DNA of 64,000 nt from Gammaproteobacteria bacterium (GTDB taxonomy: Bacteria; Pseudomonadota; Gammaproteobacteria; Pseudomonadales; Pseudohongiellaceae). The notes below the pieces were generated by a model, which had not been told where the DNA came from, made no database searches, and saw only the letters and a program-made list of their open reading frames with translations. Position numbers and translations under genes: made by a program. The DNA is taken from the NCBI GenBank assembly GCA_024639905.1, contig JAHEGE010000003.1, forward strand, positions 1 to 64,000, given 5' to 3'. Shown piece by piece: positions 52,507-62,195 of this stretch (position 1 is the first letter of the stretch; each line of letters starts with the position of its first letter).

Positions 52507-53658
52507 ATGAGGTTCGCCATGTCTTCACTACTCTCCAAATTCGCCAGCTACACGACACCTTCGCCGCTTGCTAAGCGGTGTCGGCAAGCTCTGGTCGCTG
52601 TGGTCGTCGCAAGCTCAACTTTTTCCTTCTTCTCCGTCGCCGCGGTCCAGGCCGCCGCGCTCGATTACTCCCAGTTTCATACCGACGACGAGACGAACAA
52701 TATCGATGTCTTTAAACAGGCCAGCGCCTCGGTGGTGAATATTACGAACTCGCGCCTCGTGCGCTCGCCCTATTCGCTCAATCCGCAGAGTGTGCCCCAG
52801 GGCAGCGGCACCGGCTTCGTGTGGAGTAAAGAGGGCTATATCGTCACCAATTTCCACGTCGTGCAGCAGGCCAATCGTGTCACGGTGACGCTGCAAGATG
52901 GTTCTACTTTTGATGCGCGCGCAGTCGGACTCGACCCCGATAAAGATATCGCCGTGCTGAAAATCGATGCCGATGACGTGGACCTCGTGCCGGTGGACCT
53001 CGGCGACTCGGGGCTCTTGGAAGTTGGCCGCAAGGTCATCGCCATCGGTAATCCCTTTGGGCTCGACACGACGATGACCGTCGGCATCGTCAGCGCGTTA
53101 GGGCGCGAGATCGATTCGGTGTCGCGGCGCAAGATTCGCGATGTGATTCAGACCGACGCGGCAATTAATCCAGGCAATTCGGGTGGCCCGTTGCTCAATT
53201 CCCTAGGTCAGCTGGTAGGTGTGAACACGGCTATCTATAGCCCCAGCGGGGCAAGCTCGGGCATCGGCTTTGCTATTCCGGTGAACACGGTGAAACGCGT
53301 GGTGCCCGAGCTTATCGCCTATGGCCGTGTGCAGACGCCTATCCTCGGCATTACGCCGATTCCGCAGCCGGACTATTACCGCAGGCTTTGGGGCATTGAG
53401 GGAGTTATCGTGATGGGCACTGTGCCCAATACAGACCCCGACCGGCAGGGCATGCGCGGTTTATCGCGCAGCCAGCGCGGACGCATCCAGCTCGGCGACG
53501 TCATCGTCGAGATCGATGGCGAAGCGGTGACCAATGAGAGCGACTACGCCGATGTGATGGAGCAGCACCGTCCTGGCGATACCGTTGAGGTGGTGACGCT
53601 GCGTGATAATCAGCGGCTAAGCTACCAGATTGAACTGCAGGCGCCGCAGAATAATTAG
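52507..53658 (+). CDS. Deg/HtrA-family serine protease with one PDZ domain (Deg1-like)
   Basis: A protein of 379-383 residues with an N-terminal hydrophobic signal ending near AVQAAALDY. The trypsin-like domain shows TNFHVV (His), DKDIAVLKI (Asp) and INPGNSGGPLLN (Ser). A single C-terminal PDZ domain begins near ILGITPIPQP. The segment IYSPSGASSGIGFAIPVNTV and the insertion-rich PDZ look closer to chloroplast/cyanobacterial Deg1 than to DegS or MucD. It is presumably a periplasmic or membrane-anchored quality-control protease. ATG 52519 has GAGG close upstream and may be the true start. Its stop overlaps that of higA. Confidence 0.88.
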   Translation: MRFAMSSLLSKFASYTTPSPLAKRCRQALVAVVVASSTFSFFSVAAVQAAALDYSQFHTDDETNNIDVFKQASASVVNITNSRLVRSPYSLNPQSVPQGSGTGFVWSKEGYIVTNFHVVQQANRVTVTLQDGSTFDARAVGLDPDKDIAVLKIDADDVDLVPVDLGDSGLLEVGRKVIAIGNPFGLDTTMTVGIVSALGREIDSVSRRKIRDVIQTDAAINPGNSGGPLLNSLGQLVGVNTAIYSPSGASSGIGFAIPVNTVKRVVPELIAYGRVQTPILGITPIPQPDYYRRLWGIEGVIVMGTVPNTDPDRQGMRGLSRSQRGRIQLGDVIVEIDGEAVTNESDYADVMEQHRPGDTVEVVTLRDNQRLSYQIELQAPQNN

Positions 53659-54023
53659 GCCTCGAGTGCGTACTCGCGCACTAAGGGTTCGACGGGGACG
53701 CCCCACTCGCGATGGATGATGCGTATGTGTGAGAGGCTGAGCTTCCTCTGGCGTTTGAGGATTTCAGTAGCTCGCGACCGCGAGTGGAGGATTGCGGCGA
53801 AGTCTCGCTGCTTGTGACCCTTAAACTCCATGCAGTTCTTCAAAAACTCGATCGGATCGGGCTCGTCGATCGGGAAGTGCTTTCCTTCGTAGAGATGTAC
53901 AAGCGCCGCGAGCACTTCGAGCTCATCGAACTCCTGAGTGTCAGGTTCAGCGTCTAAGAGCGATTCGATTCGAGCCAGTGCGCGCTCGTAATCGGCATTA
54001 GATTTTATAAGTCGCACATCCAT
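53655..54023 (-). CDS. higA: HigA-type antitoxin
   Basis: A 122-residue antitoxin with an N-terminal segment that usually binds the toxin (DYERALARIESLLDAEPDTQEFDELEVLAALVHLYEGKHFP) and a C-terminal helix-turn-helix (HKQRDFAAILHSRSRATEILKRQRKLSLSHIRIIHREW). It neutralises HigB and represses the operon. It lies 26 bp downstream of higB, the inverted order (toxin first) typical of higBA. Confidence 0.88.
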   Translation of the reverse strand: MDVRLIKSNADYERALARIESLLDAEPDTQEFDELEVLAALVHLYEGKHFPIDEPDPIEFLKNCMEFKGHKQRDFAAILHSRSRATEILKRQRKLSLSHIRIIHREWGVPVEPLVREYALEA

Positions 54024-54049
54024 GATTCTTACTCACTTGCCAACAAGGC

Positions 54050-54343
54050 TTACAATTTGCGTATGTCGAGACTGTCGTAGTCTTTATGGGAGCCGAGAAA
54101 TTTCACAAAACCGACTCTCGCGGCAAAGTTGAACTTCACGACAAGGCGGTAGCGGTTTTCGCAAATATTAAACACGACGACGTTGCCGTTAATGACATCC
54201 GCTTGGTTGAAAACTGCGCGTATGTCCGACGGCTTATCCCAATCGGCTCTGCGCGCAATGAAATACCATGTCTTTAATGGCTGCTCAGCTCTTGGATGCT
54301 TCTTCCAAAAGCTCGATAAGGTGCGCTTTGCGACAATATTCAT
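54050..54343 (-). CDS. higB: HigB-type mRNA interferase toxin
   Basis: The 97-residue toxin belongs to the RelE/HigB fold, which cleaves mRNA on the ribosome. MNIVAKRTLSSFWKKHP, LKTWYFIARRADWDKPSDIRAVF, NICENRYRLVVKFNF and FVKFLGSHKDYDSLDI are the family's conserved blocks, with the Arg and His/Asp residues near the C-terminus typical of the active site. I start at the ATG at 54343; the upstream frame extension runs through the promoter. The locus is intact, with no frameshift. Confidence 0.9.
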   Translation of the reverse strand: MNIVAKRTLSSFWKKHPRAEQPLKTWYFIARRADWDKPSDIRAVFNQADVINGNVVVFNICENRYRLVVKFNFAARVGFVKFLGSHKDYDSLDIRKL

Positions 54344-54365
54344 AAATATTTCGACTTCTGGAGAG

Positions 54366-54393
54366 AGTATATCTGTTCCCGTTGTGGGAGCAA
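54366..54393 (-). promoter_or_regulatory. higBA promoter with a spacer dyad (candidate HigA operator)
   Basis: On the reverse strand TTGCTC (54393-54388) and TATACT (54371-54366) are spaced by 16 bases. A TCCC-ACAAC-GGGA dyad (54377-54389) sits between them. A repressor bound there would block polymerase, the usual autoregulation of higBA. Confidence 0.5.
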
Positions 54394-54495
54394 GCAAATT
54401 ATGGATCAAGAAGCATTACTAGTGCTAAGCAAAGCGATAGTAGGTTCAATGGGAAAGGGCAAATAGTAGGCGGTTTTTATGCCGTGGGCTGGTTG

Positions 54496-54528
54496 GCGGG
54501 CAGTCTCGCGCTAGAAAAGGCTGCCCGC
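54496..54528 (-). terminator. Inverted repeat after argH (weak terminator candidate)
   Basis: GCGGGCAG (54496-54503) pairs perfectly with CTGCCCGC (54521-54528) across a 17-base loop, just beyond the argH stop at 54538. No U-tract follows in the argH direction, so the terminator role is uncertain. Confidence 0.35.
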
Positions 54529-54537
54529 GGTCAACGC

Positions 54538-55992
54538 TTAACGCTTAGGCCGCGCCTCGATTAGGCTGCGGGCGGTGCCGGCGGCGATGAGCACCTGGCG
54601 CGGGGCGGTGCCGCCGAGGTGGTCGCGGGCATTGAGCGAGCCCTCTAGCGTGAGCACCTCGAACACGTCGCTCTCGATTAGGTCAGAGAAGCCGCGCAGC
54701 TCGTCGAGGCTAAGTTCCGACAAATCCTTGGACTGCGCGATACCGAAGGCCACTGATTTGCCCACGACCTCGTGGGCGTCGCGGAACGGCAGGCCGCGCT
54801 TGACCAAGTAGTCGGCGAGGTCCGTCGCCGTGGCATAGCCTTTCTGTGCAGCGGCGCGCATCTTGTCCTTTTTGCAAGTCACCGCCGGCATCATCTCTGA
54901 GTAGGCGAACAGGCAGTCTTTGACCGTGTCGATAAGGTCGAACAGGGGCTCTTTGTCTTCTTGGTTGTCTTTGTTATAGGCCAAGGGCTGCGATTTCATC
55001 AGCGTTAGCAGCGACATCAAGTGGCCGAATACGCGGCCGCTCTTGCCGCGTACGAGCTCGGGTACGTCGGGGTTTTTCTTTTGCGGCATGATCGATGAGC
55101 CGGTGCAGAAGCGGTCGGGCAGGTCGATGAAGTCGAACTGCGCGGAAGTCCAGAGCACCAGCTCCTCGGAAAAGCGCGAGAGGTGCATCATGATTGTGCT
55201 GCACACGCCGGCAATCTCAATCGCGAAGTCGCGGTCGCTGACAGAATCGAGAGAGTTGCGCGTCGGGCCGTCGAAGCTCAGCAGCGAGGCACTGTACGCG
55301 CGATCGATAGGGTAGGTCGTGCCTGCGAGCGCGGCGGCGCCGAGTGGCGACACGTTGAGGCGCTTGCGGGCGTCGATCAGGCGGCCGTAATCGCGCTCGA
55401 GCATCTCGTTCCATGCCAGCATGTGGTGGCCGAAACTGATTGGCTGCGCGGTCTGTAGATGGGTAAAGCCGGGCATGATGGTGTCTGCGTCGCGCTCGGC
55501 GAGGTCGACCAGCGCGAGCTGCAGCTTGCCGATGAGTTCGGCGATCATGTCCACCTGCTCGCGGACGTAGAGGCGGATGTCGGTCGCAACTTGGTCGTTG
55601 CGCGAGCGGCCCGTGTGCAGTTTCTTGCCGACGTTACCGATGCGCGCTGTAAGCGCTGCCTCGATGTTCATGTGCACGTCTTCGAGTTCGACCGACCACT
55701 TAAAGTTGCCGCCTTCGATCTCATGCCAGATAGCCTCGAGGCCATCGAGGATCTGGTCTTTCTCTTCTAGCGTGAGCACGCCGACCTCTTGCAGCATCAT
55801 CGCGTGGGCGACGGAGCCGTTAATGTCGTGCTGCCAGAGGCGGTTGTCGAACTGCACCGACGCGGTGAAGCGCTGCACGAAGGCATCGGTGGCCTCGCTG
55901 AATCGGCCGCCCCAGAGGCTGCTCGTGTCTTTCGTCTCGTCGCTGGCTCCGCCTTCTGCGTCCTGCTTGCCGTGCTCTGTAGTGTCGCTCAT
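54538..55992 (-). CDS. argH: Argininosuccinate lyase
   Basis: The 484-residue homotetrameric enzyme splits argininosuccinate into arginine and fumarate. The family signature [20 protein letters not shown] is present, as are [25 protein letters not shown] at the core start, [16 protein letters not shown] and [14 protein letters not shown]. An N-terminal polar extension of about 26 residues ([15 protein letters not shown]) is unusual. I start at the ATG at 55992; the frame extends 185 codons further, but nothing upstream is conserved. It diverges from hemC, a Pseudomonas-type arrangement. Confidence 0.96.
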   Translation of the reverse strand: MSDTTEHGKQDAEGGASDETKDTSSLWGGRFSEATDAFVQRFTASVQFDNRLWQHDINGSVAHAMMLQEVGVLTLEEKDQILDGLEAIWHEIEGGNFKWSVELEDVHMNIEAALTARIGNVGKKLHTGRSRNDQVATDIRLYVREQVDMIAELIGKLQLALVDLAERDADTIMPGFTHLQTAQPISFGHHMLAWNEMLERDYGRLIDARKRLNVSPLGAAALAGTTYPIDRAYSASLLSFDGPTRNSLDSVSDRDFAIEIAGVCSTIMMHLSRFSEELVLWTSAQFDFIDLPDRFCTGSSIMPQKKNPDVPELVRGKSGRVFGHLMSLLTLMKSQPLAYNKDNQEDKEPLFDLIDTVKDCLFAYSEMMPAVTCKKDKMRAAAQKGYATATDLADYLVKRGLPFRDAHEVVGKSVAFGIAQSKDLSELSLDELRGFSDLIESDVFEVLTLEGSLNARDHLGGTAPRQVLIAAGTARSLIEARPKR

Positions 55993-56075
55993 CGTCGTCT
56001 TCCGCTGCTCGTGTGGCGCTGTCTGTTGGGTTTGCCCGTCCTCGGGGGACGAAGCCGGTAGGCTTAAGGCCGGGC

Positions 56076-56081
56076 AGTATA
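56076..56081 (-). promoter_or_regulatory. Extended -10 promoter candidate for argH
   Basis: On the reverse strand TATACT (56081-56076) is preceded by TGC, giving the extended -10 pattern TGnTATACT. The -35 is poor (TTTTAG at 17 bases). It lies about 84 bases before the argH ATG. Confidence 0.42.
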
Positions 56082-56197
56082 GCAGCTTCGCGCCGAGGCT
56101 AAAAAATGACCTAGCACAAATGTCCGGCCGCAGACTCGGACACGAGGCGCGAATTGCCGTAAAATGAGGCTTCATTCTCAGCGCCTCGGGGGCAGCT

Positions 56198-57199
56198 TTG
56201 TCTACAGACCAGTCCGCCAATTCCTCTCTATTAAGCAGCCTAGCCGCTGATCCCGCGCGCACAGAAGTGCTGCGCATCGCGACGCGCAAGAGTCCACTGG
56301 CGCTGTGGCAGGCGTTTTTCGTGCGCGATGCACTCGAGGCGGCGCACTCGGACCTGCGTGTCGAGCTGCTCGCCATGAGCACCCGTGGTGACATCATCCT
56401 CGACACGCCGCTGGCAAAGATCGGCGGCAAGGGGCTTTTCGTCAAAGAGCTCGAACGCGCGCTGCTCGATGGCGAGGCAGATATTGCCGTGCATTCAATG
56501 AAGGACGTCCCCATGGCGTTCCCCGAAGGGTTAGGCCTCGCAGTCATCTGCGAGCGAGAAGACCCAACCGACGCCTTCGTCTCAAACCACTACTCAAGCC
56601 TCGCACAGCTTCCGGAGGGTGCGCGCGTGGGCACCTCTAGCCTTCGCCGCCAGTGCCAGCTGCGTGCTCGCCGCCCCGACCTAAAGATTCTCGACCTGCG
56701 CGGCAATGTCGGCACGCGGCTGAGTAAGCTCGATGCGGGCGACTACGATGCCATTATCCTCGCGAGCGCTGGCTTGATTAGGTTAGAGCTTGAGGAGCGC
56801 ATCGCGGAGCGACTAAGCCCCGAGGATTCTTTGCCCGCCGGAGGGCAGGGCGCGGTTGGCATCGAATGCCGTAACGACGACGACACGACCCTCTCGCGAC
56901 TTAGCTGCTTACACCATGACGATACTGCGATGCGGGTCGTTGCGGAGCGCGCGATGAATGCGCGGCTCAACGGCGGCTGTCAGGTGCCCATCGCCTGTTT
57001 CGCCGAACTCGATATCGCCGGCGCCAATGGCGGCGAGCTGCGCCTGCGGGGCTTGGTCGGCAGTGCCGATGGCACCCGTATGCTGCGCGCTGAGTCGCGG
57101 GCTAGCGGCGATACAGCCGAGGCCTTGGGCATCGCGGTGGCAGAAGACCTGCTCGCGCAGGGCGCCGCCGAGCTGCTCGCCGAGCTCGATGAGCGTTAG
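56198..57199 (+). CDS. hemC: Porphobilinogen deaminase (hydroxymethylbilane synthase)
   Basis: The 333-residue enzyme joins four porphobilinogens into hydroxymethylbilane. It has [52 protein letters not shown] and the dipyrromethane-binding Cys261 in NGGCQVPI. The open frame begins at a TTG (56198) with GGGGGC upstream and carries about 23 residues before the conserved core; a later GTG near VLRIATR is possible. hemD overlaps its end by 11 bp. It is the first gene of the hemCDXY operon, divergent from argH. Confidence 0.95.
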   Translation: MSTDQSANSSLLSSLAADPARTEVLRIATRKSPLALWQAFFVRDALEAAHSDLRVELLAMSTRGDIILDTPLAKIGGKGLFVKELERALLDGEADIAVHSMKDVPMAFPEGLGLAVICEREDPTDAFVSNHYSSLAQLPEGARVGTSSLRRQCQLRARRPDLKILDLRGNVGTRLSKLDAGDYDAIILASAGLIRLELEERIAERLSPEDSLPAGGQGAVGIECRNDDDTTLSRLSCLHHDDTAMRVVAERAMNARLNGGCQVPIACFAELDIAGANGGELRLRGLVGSADGTRMLRAESRASGDTAEALGIAVAEDLLAQGAAELLAELDER

Positions 57200-57995
57200 C
57201 CTCTTAGGCCACCGCGTGCTCGTTACGCGGCCGCGCCATCAGCAGGCGGAATGGGTCGCGGGACTCGAGGCGGTGGGTGCGCAAGCAATCTGCCTACCGC
57301 TATTAGATATTCTAACGCCGAGCAACGGCGACCGCGCCGCGACCCTGCGGCGCGCGCTCCTTGATCTAGATCGTTTCGACCTGCTCATTTTCATCAGCAT
57401 CAATGCCGTGCGCATGGGTCTTGCGGCAATCGAAGACTATTGGCCCCAGTTTCCCCTCGGCATCGAACTCGTGGCGATCGGACCAACGACGGCGCGGGAG
57501 CTGCAACAACACGTCGGCGGCACGGTTCTGTGTGCGCCCGGCGGGATGACCAGTGAAGACTTGCTGACCCTCCCTTGTTTTGATGAGATTAGTGACAAGC
57601 GAGTCGGCATCGTCTGCGGCGAGGGTGGGCGCGAGGTGATCGCACGGCAGCTGCGCGAGCGAGAGGCTAGGGTCGAGAGACTGGAGGTGTATCGCCGGGT
57701 CGAAATTCACTACGACGACACGGCGCTGCGAGAGGCCTTGCGCGAGAGCGAACCCACGGTGTTGACCGCCGCTAGCGGTGAATCTCTGCAGGCGCTCCGA
57801 AGCGTGATCGATCAGAGTAGTCAGCTCGGTGACACCGATGCCGATAGACAACTTAAGACGCCGTTAATAGTCCCCTCAGCGAGAGTTAAGGCGTTGGCAT
57901 TGGCGTTGGGGTTTAGTCGAGTCGTCGACGCCGCGGGCGCCGATACTGAATCTCTACTGCGGGCCTTGGCGACATTGCCGCCCCCGCGCACCTAA
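57189..57995 (+). CDS. hemD: Uroporphyrinogen-III synthase
   Basis: A 268-residue enzyme that inverts ring D and closes hydroxymethylbilane to uroporphyrinogen III. Sequence is poorly conserved across the family; visible landmarks are [28 protein letters not shown], the hinge region [25 protein letters not shown] and [22 protein letters not shown]-like VYRRVEI. The ATG at 57189 overlaps the hemC tail, which fixes the start. Confidence 0.92.
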   Translation: MSVSLLGHRVLVTRPRHQQAEWVAGLEAVGAQAICLPLLDILTPSNGDRAATLRRALLDLDRFDLLIFISINAVRMGLAAIEDYWPQFPLGIELVAIGPTTARELQQHVGGTVLCAPGGMTSEDLLTLPCFDEISDKRVGIVCGEGGREVIARQLREREARVERLEVYRRVEIHYDDTALREALRESEPTVLTAASGESLQALRSVIDQSSQLGDTDADRQLKTPLIVPSARVKALALALGFSRVVDAAGADTESLLRALATLPPPRT

Positions 57996-58061
57996 ACACG
58001 TAGCCCTTGATTAAATAGTCACTGCCGCGACACGGCGAAATGAAGACGAGAGTAAGCGAGC

Positions 58062-59378
58062 ATGGTGGATACCCCAACAGACGAGACGAGCCACATGGAC
58101 AGCAGTGAGGCGGCAGACTCGCCTAAGCCTGCTGAGCGGGCCAGTTCTGCGAAAATACTCGATGATATCGCCAAGGTAAAACCGCGACAGAAGACCCGCG
58201 CACAGATTAAGGGTCGACGCCGGGTGATCGCGTTAATCCTGCTCCTCTTGCCGGTGCTAGCTGGTATCGCCTGGTTGTCGTGGCAACAATGGCAATTACG
58301 ATCGCGCCTGCCGGCGCTGGAATCACGAGTGGCGTCGGTGCAGGAATCGCCATCGGCGCTTAGCGCTCAAGACGAATTGTCTGCGCGCCAAGAGGTGCGT
58401 GTCACCGAGCTGCTTGCTGCGGCAATTGCCGAGCTGCCGCAGGTCGAGCCTGCGCGCGCGGATCCCGAGCGTGATCGACGACTAGCTCAGGCTGCGGCCC
58501 AGGCCTCTCAGGCCGCGCTAGCCGAACTGGAGACGCGTGTCGTCGCCCAACAGCAGGCGGCCGCCGCAGAAATCACTCAGCTGCGTAATCAAGTCGCCGA
58601 ATTGGGCGCGCGACTGCGCGCAAGCGATGCCGATACTAGTCGCGGCTGGCGCCTGCTCGAAGCGGAGTATCTGCTTGCTATGGCAGGGCGCAGGCTGCGC
58701 TTCGAGCGCGATATCGCGGCGGCGACAACGCTCTTTGAGATGGCGGACGCGGCGCTGGCGGATTCCGCGAGCGGCGAAGTCTATCCCCTGCGGCAAGCGC
58801 TAGCGCGAGAACTGGCTAGCCTGCGCAGCGCAGAGCTGCCGGATATCGATAGCCTGTTCCTACGGCTCGATATACTCATCGCACAAGCAGATGCCTTCGC
58901 GCTCGCAGGCAGCAACATTGACTCGATTCGCGCGCAATTCGGTGCGCAGAAAGACCAGCGCGACAATGCAGAATCCGCGACGCCAAGCGATACCCTCGCC
59001 GACTCGAGCTGGCGTGGCGCGGCCGTTCAAGCCTATGACGACACCCTGGCATTCCTCAGTTCCGTTTTTGTCTGGCGTCAGCTCGACGAACCGGCCCCCT
59101 CTCTAGTTGCCACGCGAGCGAATGGCGTCAGAGAATTTGTGCTGCTTCTCGAACAGGCGAAGCTCGCGCTGCTCGCGTCCGATGCGATCCTGTTCACACG
59201 ACAGCTCACTGCGGCGAACACGTGGCTTACGCAAAATGCCGAGTCCGGTAGTGCCGCTGCGGTTCGGGCGAGCGAAGAGTTGGCCGCACTCGCGGCCATA
59301 GACATTGCGCCCCCGCTACCCGTATTGGGTGAGGCACTACGCGGCGTTCGCGAACTCAATGCGAGTATGCCGCAATGA
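58062..59378 (+). CDS. hemX: HemX-like membrane protein of the heme operon
   Basis: A 438-residue protein with an acidic cytoplasmic N-terminus, a single membrane helix (about 52-72: VIALILLLLPVLAGIAWLS), and a long coiled-coil periplasmic region (about 75-190) followed by a HemX domain (about 195-430) including WRLLEAEYLLAMAGRRLRFERDI. Annotations as uroporphyrinogen C-methyltransferase are historical; no methyltransferase motif is visible. It lies 66 bp after hemD and its stop overlaps hemY (ATGA). Confidence 0.92.
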   Translation: MVDTPTDETSHMDSSEAADSPKPAERASSAKILDDIAKVKPRQKTRAQIKGRRRVIALILLLLPVLAGIAWLSWQQWQLRSRLPALESRVASVQESPSALSAQDELSARQEVRVTELLAAAIAELPQVEPARADPERDRRLAQAAAQASQAALAELETRVVAQQQAAAAEITQLRNQVAELGARLRASDADTSRGWRLLEAEYLLAMAGRRLRFERDIAAATTLFEMADAALADSASGEVYPLRQALARELASLRSAELPDIDSLFLRLDILIAQADAFALAGSNIDSIRAQFGAQKDQRDNAESATPSDTLADSSWRGAAVQAYDDTLAFLSSVFVWRQLDEPAPSLVATRANGVREFVLLLEQAKLALLASDAILFTRQLTAANTWLTQNAESGSAAAVRASEELAALAAIDIAPPLPVLGEALRGVRELNASMPQ

Positions 59379-60628
59379 TTAAGCTGTTCGCGTGGAGTCT
59401 CGTCGTTATCGCCGTGGCGCTTACGCTAAGCCTTGTATTGGGGTTTCCTCAAGACCCCGGTTATCTGCTCATTGCGTTTGGCAGTAATGCCTTCGAGACG
59501 AGTCTGTTTGCGTTACTCGTTGCGGCCTGCGTCATCTATGCTGTGGTGAAACTATTGTTCCTCTTGCTCGGCGCGCTGAACCCCTGGCGTCTGGTCAACG
59601 CGGGTCGCAGGTTAAAGGCGCGGCGGCGCGCGAATGCCAAAAGCTCAACCGTGCAGGGTATTCTCGATCTCGTGCGTGGCGACTGGCAAAGTAGTCTCAA
59701 GCTGCTCGGCAAGGGTTTAAATGAGGATGACGCGAGTGTGCTCACCGCATTGGCCGGCGCGCATGCCGCGGAACGTGCCGGCGATGTGCAGGCAGCGTTG
59801 TCTTGGCTGGACAAGGGCCTCGAGGCATTTCCCGAGGCGGCGGCGACGATTAACACCCTGCGCGCAGAGATTCTCTTGCGAGCCGAAAGGCTCGATGACT
59901 GCGTGAGCGTGCTGCAAACGCTAAATAGCAATTCCCCTTCCGATACGAACTTGCTGCGATTACTGCATCGAGTGTATTTCAAGTTGGAGGATTGGGCCGC
60001 GCTCGAGCGCTTGCTGCCGCCGCTCAAAAAATTCAAGGCGCTACCCGCAGGCCAGCTCCAAGGGCTGGAAGACTCACTCGTTCTTGCGTCAATTTCCCAG
60101 TCGTCTTCTCAGTCGTCGAATACGCCGGGAGCAGTCGAAAAATTGACCGCACTGTGGAAGAAAGCGCAGGCGAGTCAGCGGGAGAATCCAGAGTTGGTCG
60201 CGGCATATGCGCAGGCACTGCTTCAGAGCGGCGATGCCGAAGGGGCGCGCCGTGCACTCGAGAAGGCGTTAATGAAGCGCTGGGACGCGCAGACGGTCTT
60301 ATGCTACGGCGCGCTCGAATTTGGCGCCCAGTTGGCTAATAAGCAGTTACTCAAGGCAGAGAGTTGGCAGCGATCGCGGCCTAATGATGCGGCCCTTTTG
60401 CTCACGCTGGCAAGGTTGTCGCTGCGCTGCGAGCTGTGGGGCAAGGCGCGTGAATACTATGCGACGACACTTGGGCTTGAGAGTAACGCGGCAGCCTACG
60501 TCGAATACGCAGGGCTGCTGAAAGCATTGGGGTTGGATGAAGAGGCCGAAGCAGCAACGCGCGAGGCGCTCGCAGGAACTGGCCTCGCGCTCCCAGTCCC
60601 ACAGCGCGCCGTGGTGGGAAAAGACTAG
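59375..60628 (+). CDS. hemY: HemY protein, TPR-containing inner-membrane protein
   Basis: A 417-residue protein with two N-terminal membrane helices (about 1-25 and 38-65), the HemY segment [26 protein letters not shown], and TPR-like repeats in the rest (for example [25 protein letters not shown]-like and ARRALEKAL). E. coli HemY (protoheme IX biogenesis) has the same layout; its function remains unclear and is distinct from protoporphyrinogen oxidase. It contains a 12-bp duplication (60098-60121). The stop overlaps the convergent ubiD stop. Confidence 0.92.
   Translation: MIKLFAWSLVVIAVALTLSLVLGFPQDPGYLLIAFGSNAFETSLFALLVAACVIYAVVKLLFLLLGALNPWRLVNAGRRLKARRRANAKSSTVQGILDLVRGDWQSSLKLLGKGLNEDDASVLTALAGAHAAERAGDVQAALSWLDKGLEAFPEAAATINTLRAEILLRAERLDDCVSVLQTLNSNSPSDTNLLRLLHRVYFKLEDWAALERLLPPLKKFKALPAGQLQGLEDSLVLASISQSSSQSSNTPGAVEKLTALWKKAQASQRENPELVAAYAQALLQSGDAEGARRALEKALMKRWDAQTVLCYGALEFGAQLANKQLLKAESWQRSRPNDAALLLTLARLSLRCELWGKAREYYATTLGLESNAAAYVEYAGLLKALGLDEEAEAATREALAGTGLALPVPQRAVVGKD
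60098..60121 (+). repeat. 12-bp tandem repeat inside hemY
   Basis: CAGTCGTCTTCT (60098-60109) and CAGTCGTCGAAT (60110-60121) sit head to tail and encode QSSSQSSN in a polar linker between TPR-like helices. It is an in-frame duplication sharing an 8-base core. Confidence 0.7.
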
Positions 60629-62091
60629 TCTATTCCGAGCTCTTGCCATAGCGCATCGACCCGCGCTTTGATCTCATCGCTCATCGTAATTGGCGTGCCC
60701 CATTCGCGCTGGGTTTCGCCTTCCATCTTATTCGTTGCATCCATGCCCATCTTCGAGCCCAGCCCCGAGACTGGCGAGGCGAAATCCAAATAATCGATAG
60801 GCGTGTTCTCGATCAGAACGGTGTCACGCGCCGGATCCATACGTGTGGTGATGGCCCAGATGACGTCATCCCATTCGCGAATATTCACATCGTCGTCGAC
60901 GACAATGACGAACTTCGTGTACATGAACTGCCGAAGGAAAGACCAGACGCCCATCATTACGCGCTTGGCATGTCCCGGGTATTGCTTCTTCATACTCACG
61001 ATCGCGAGTCGGTAGGAGCAGCCTTCGGGCGGCAGGTAGAAATCCACTATCTCAGGAAATTGTTTCTGCAAAAGCGGCACGAAAACTTCGTTGAGCGCGA
61101 CGCCCAGCATAGCTGGCTCATCTGGTGGCCTGCCTGTGTAAGTGGAGTGATAAATCGGATCGCGGCGATGCGTCATGCAGGTTACGGTGAATACAGGGAA
61201 GTCGTCGACTTCGTTATAGTAACCGGTGTGATCCCCGAACGGGCCTTCCGGTGCCATCTCGCCGGGTTCGATATAGCCCTCAAGCACAAACTCGGCGCTG
61301 GCAGGGACTTGTAAATCGTTCGTTCTAGATTTGACGACCTCGGTCTTGCTGCCACGTAGCAAGCCGGCAAAGGCATATTCGGACAGGGTGTCTGGCACCG
61401 GCGTGACCGTCGCCAGAATAGTCGCGGGATCGGCGCCTAGCGCGATAGACACCGGGAAACGCTCGCCCGGGTGTTGTTGCTGCCATTCGCGGAAGTCGAG
61501 TGCGCCGCCACGGTGGGACAACCAGCGCATAATCAGCTTGTTCTTACCGATGAGCTGCATGCGGTAGATACCGAGGTTTTGCCGGCTCTTATCGGGTCCG
61601 CGGGTAATCACTAGCGGCCACGTCACTAGCGGCGCGGCGTCGCCGGGCCAGCAGGTTTGCACTGGCAGCATGCCGAGGTCGACTTCGTCACCCTCGAGCA
61701 CGATTTCCTGACAGGGCGCCTTGCGCAGCACGTTGGCGGGGATGTTGAGCACGCTTTTATAGCTCGGCAGGCTCTGCCACAGGTCTTTCCAGCCTGTAGG
61801 CGGCGTCGGTTCTTTCAGAAAGGCGAGCAGCTTACCGACGTCGCGTAGGCCTGAAATATCTTCTTGGCCCATGGCCAGCGCGATGCGCCGAGTATTGCCA
61901 AACAAGTTGGCGAGCAAAGGAATCTTCGAGCCTTTGGGGTTTTCGAATAAGAGAGCAGGGCCGCCCGCACGCAGCGTGCGGTCGCTGATCTCGGTGATCT
62001 CGAGCACCGGGTCGACTTCTACGCTAATGCGTTTGAGTTCGCCCTTCGCTTCGAGCAGGTCGATAAAGTCTCTAAGGTCTTTGAACGCCAT
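60625..62091 (-). CDS. ubiD: 4-hydroxy-3-polyprenylbenzoate decarboxylase UbiD
   Basis: The 488-residue prenylated-FMN enzyme decarboxylates 4-hydroxy-3-polyprenylbenzoate in ubiquinone synthesis. [22 protein letters not shown] opens it; [26 protein letters not shown] and [13 protein letters not shown] carry the cofactor-binding and active-site residues. I chose the ATG at 62091 from homology; the upstream nine codons lack support. No ubiX, the prenyl-FMN maker, is in the window. Confidence 0.96.
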   Translation of the reverse strand: MAFKDLRDFIDLLEAKGELKRISVEVDPVLEITEISDRTLRAGGPALLFENPKGSKIPLLANLFGNTRRIALAMGQEDISGLRDVGKLLAFLKEPTPPTGWKDLWQSLPSYKSVLNIPANVLRKAPCQEIVLEGDEVDLGMLPVQTCWPGDAAPLVTWPLVITRGPDKSRQNLGIYRMQLIGKNKLIMRWLSHRGGALDFREWQQQHPGERFPVSIALGADPATILATVTPVPDTLSEYAFAGLLRGSKTEVVKSRTNDLQVPASAEFVLEGYIEPGEMAPEGPFGDHTGYYNEVDDFPVFTVTCMTHRRDPIYHSTYTGRPPDEPAMLGVALNEVFVPLLQKQFPEIVDFYLPPEGCSYRLAIVSMKKQYPGHAKRVMMGVWSFLRQFMYTKFVIVVDDDVNIREWDDVIWAITTRMDPARDTVLIENTPIDYLDFASPVSGLGSKMGMDATNKMEGETQREWGTPITMSDEIKARVDALWQELGID

Positions 62092-62160
62092 GATTGTTTC
62101 CGTTGTCTTGGGAGTCAATCACTACGCGGTGAGGCGCAACTTAGACGACTCCCTGAGATG

Positions 62161-62186
62161 AAAAAGGGACCAACTGAGTGGTCCCT
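62161..62186 (-). terminator. Intrinsic terminator of rho
   Basis: Reading leftwards, AGGGACCA and TGGTCCCT form a perfect 8-bp stem (62186-62179 with 62172-62165) around a 6-base loop, followed by a run of five T. It lies 10 bp beyond the rho stop and separates rho from ubiD. Confidence 0.88.
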
Positions 62187-62195
62187 GAGCAATGC

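Noticed and set aside
55993-56547. Upstream extension of argH to 669 residues
   Set aside because: It crosses the divergent promoter and the start of hemC and has no similarity to ArgH; the ATG at 55992 is far better.
56958-57188. Upstream extension of hemD inside hemC
   Set aside because: This is the +1 frame of hemC; the conserved HemD core begins at the ATG at 57189.
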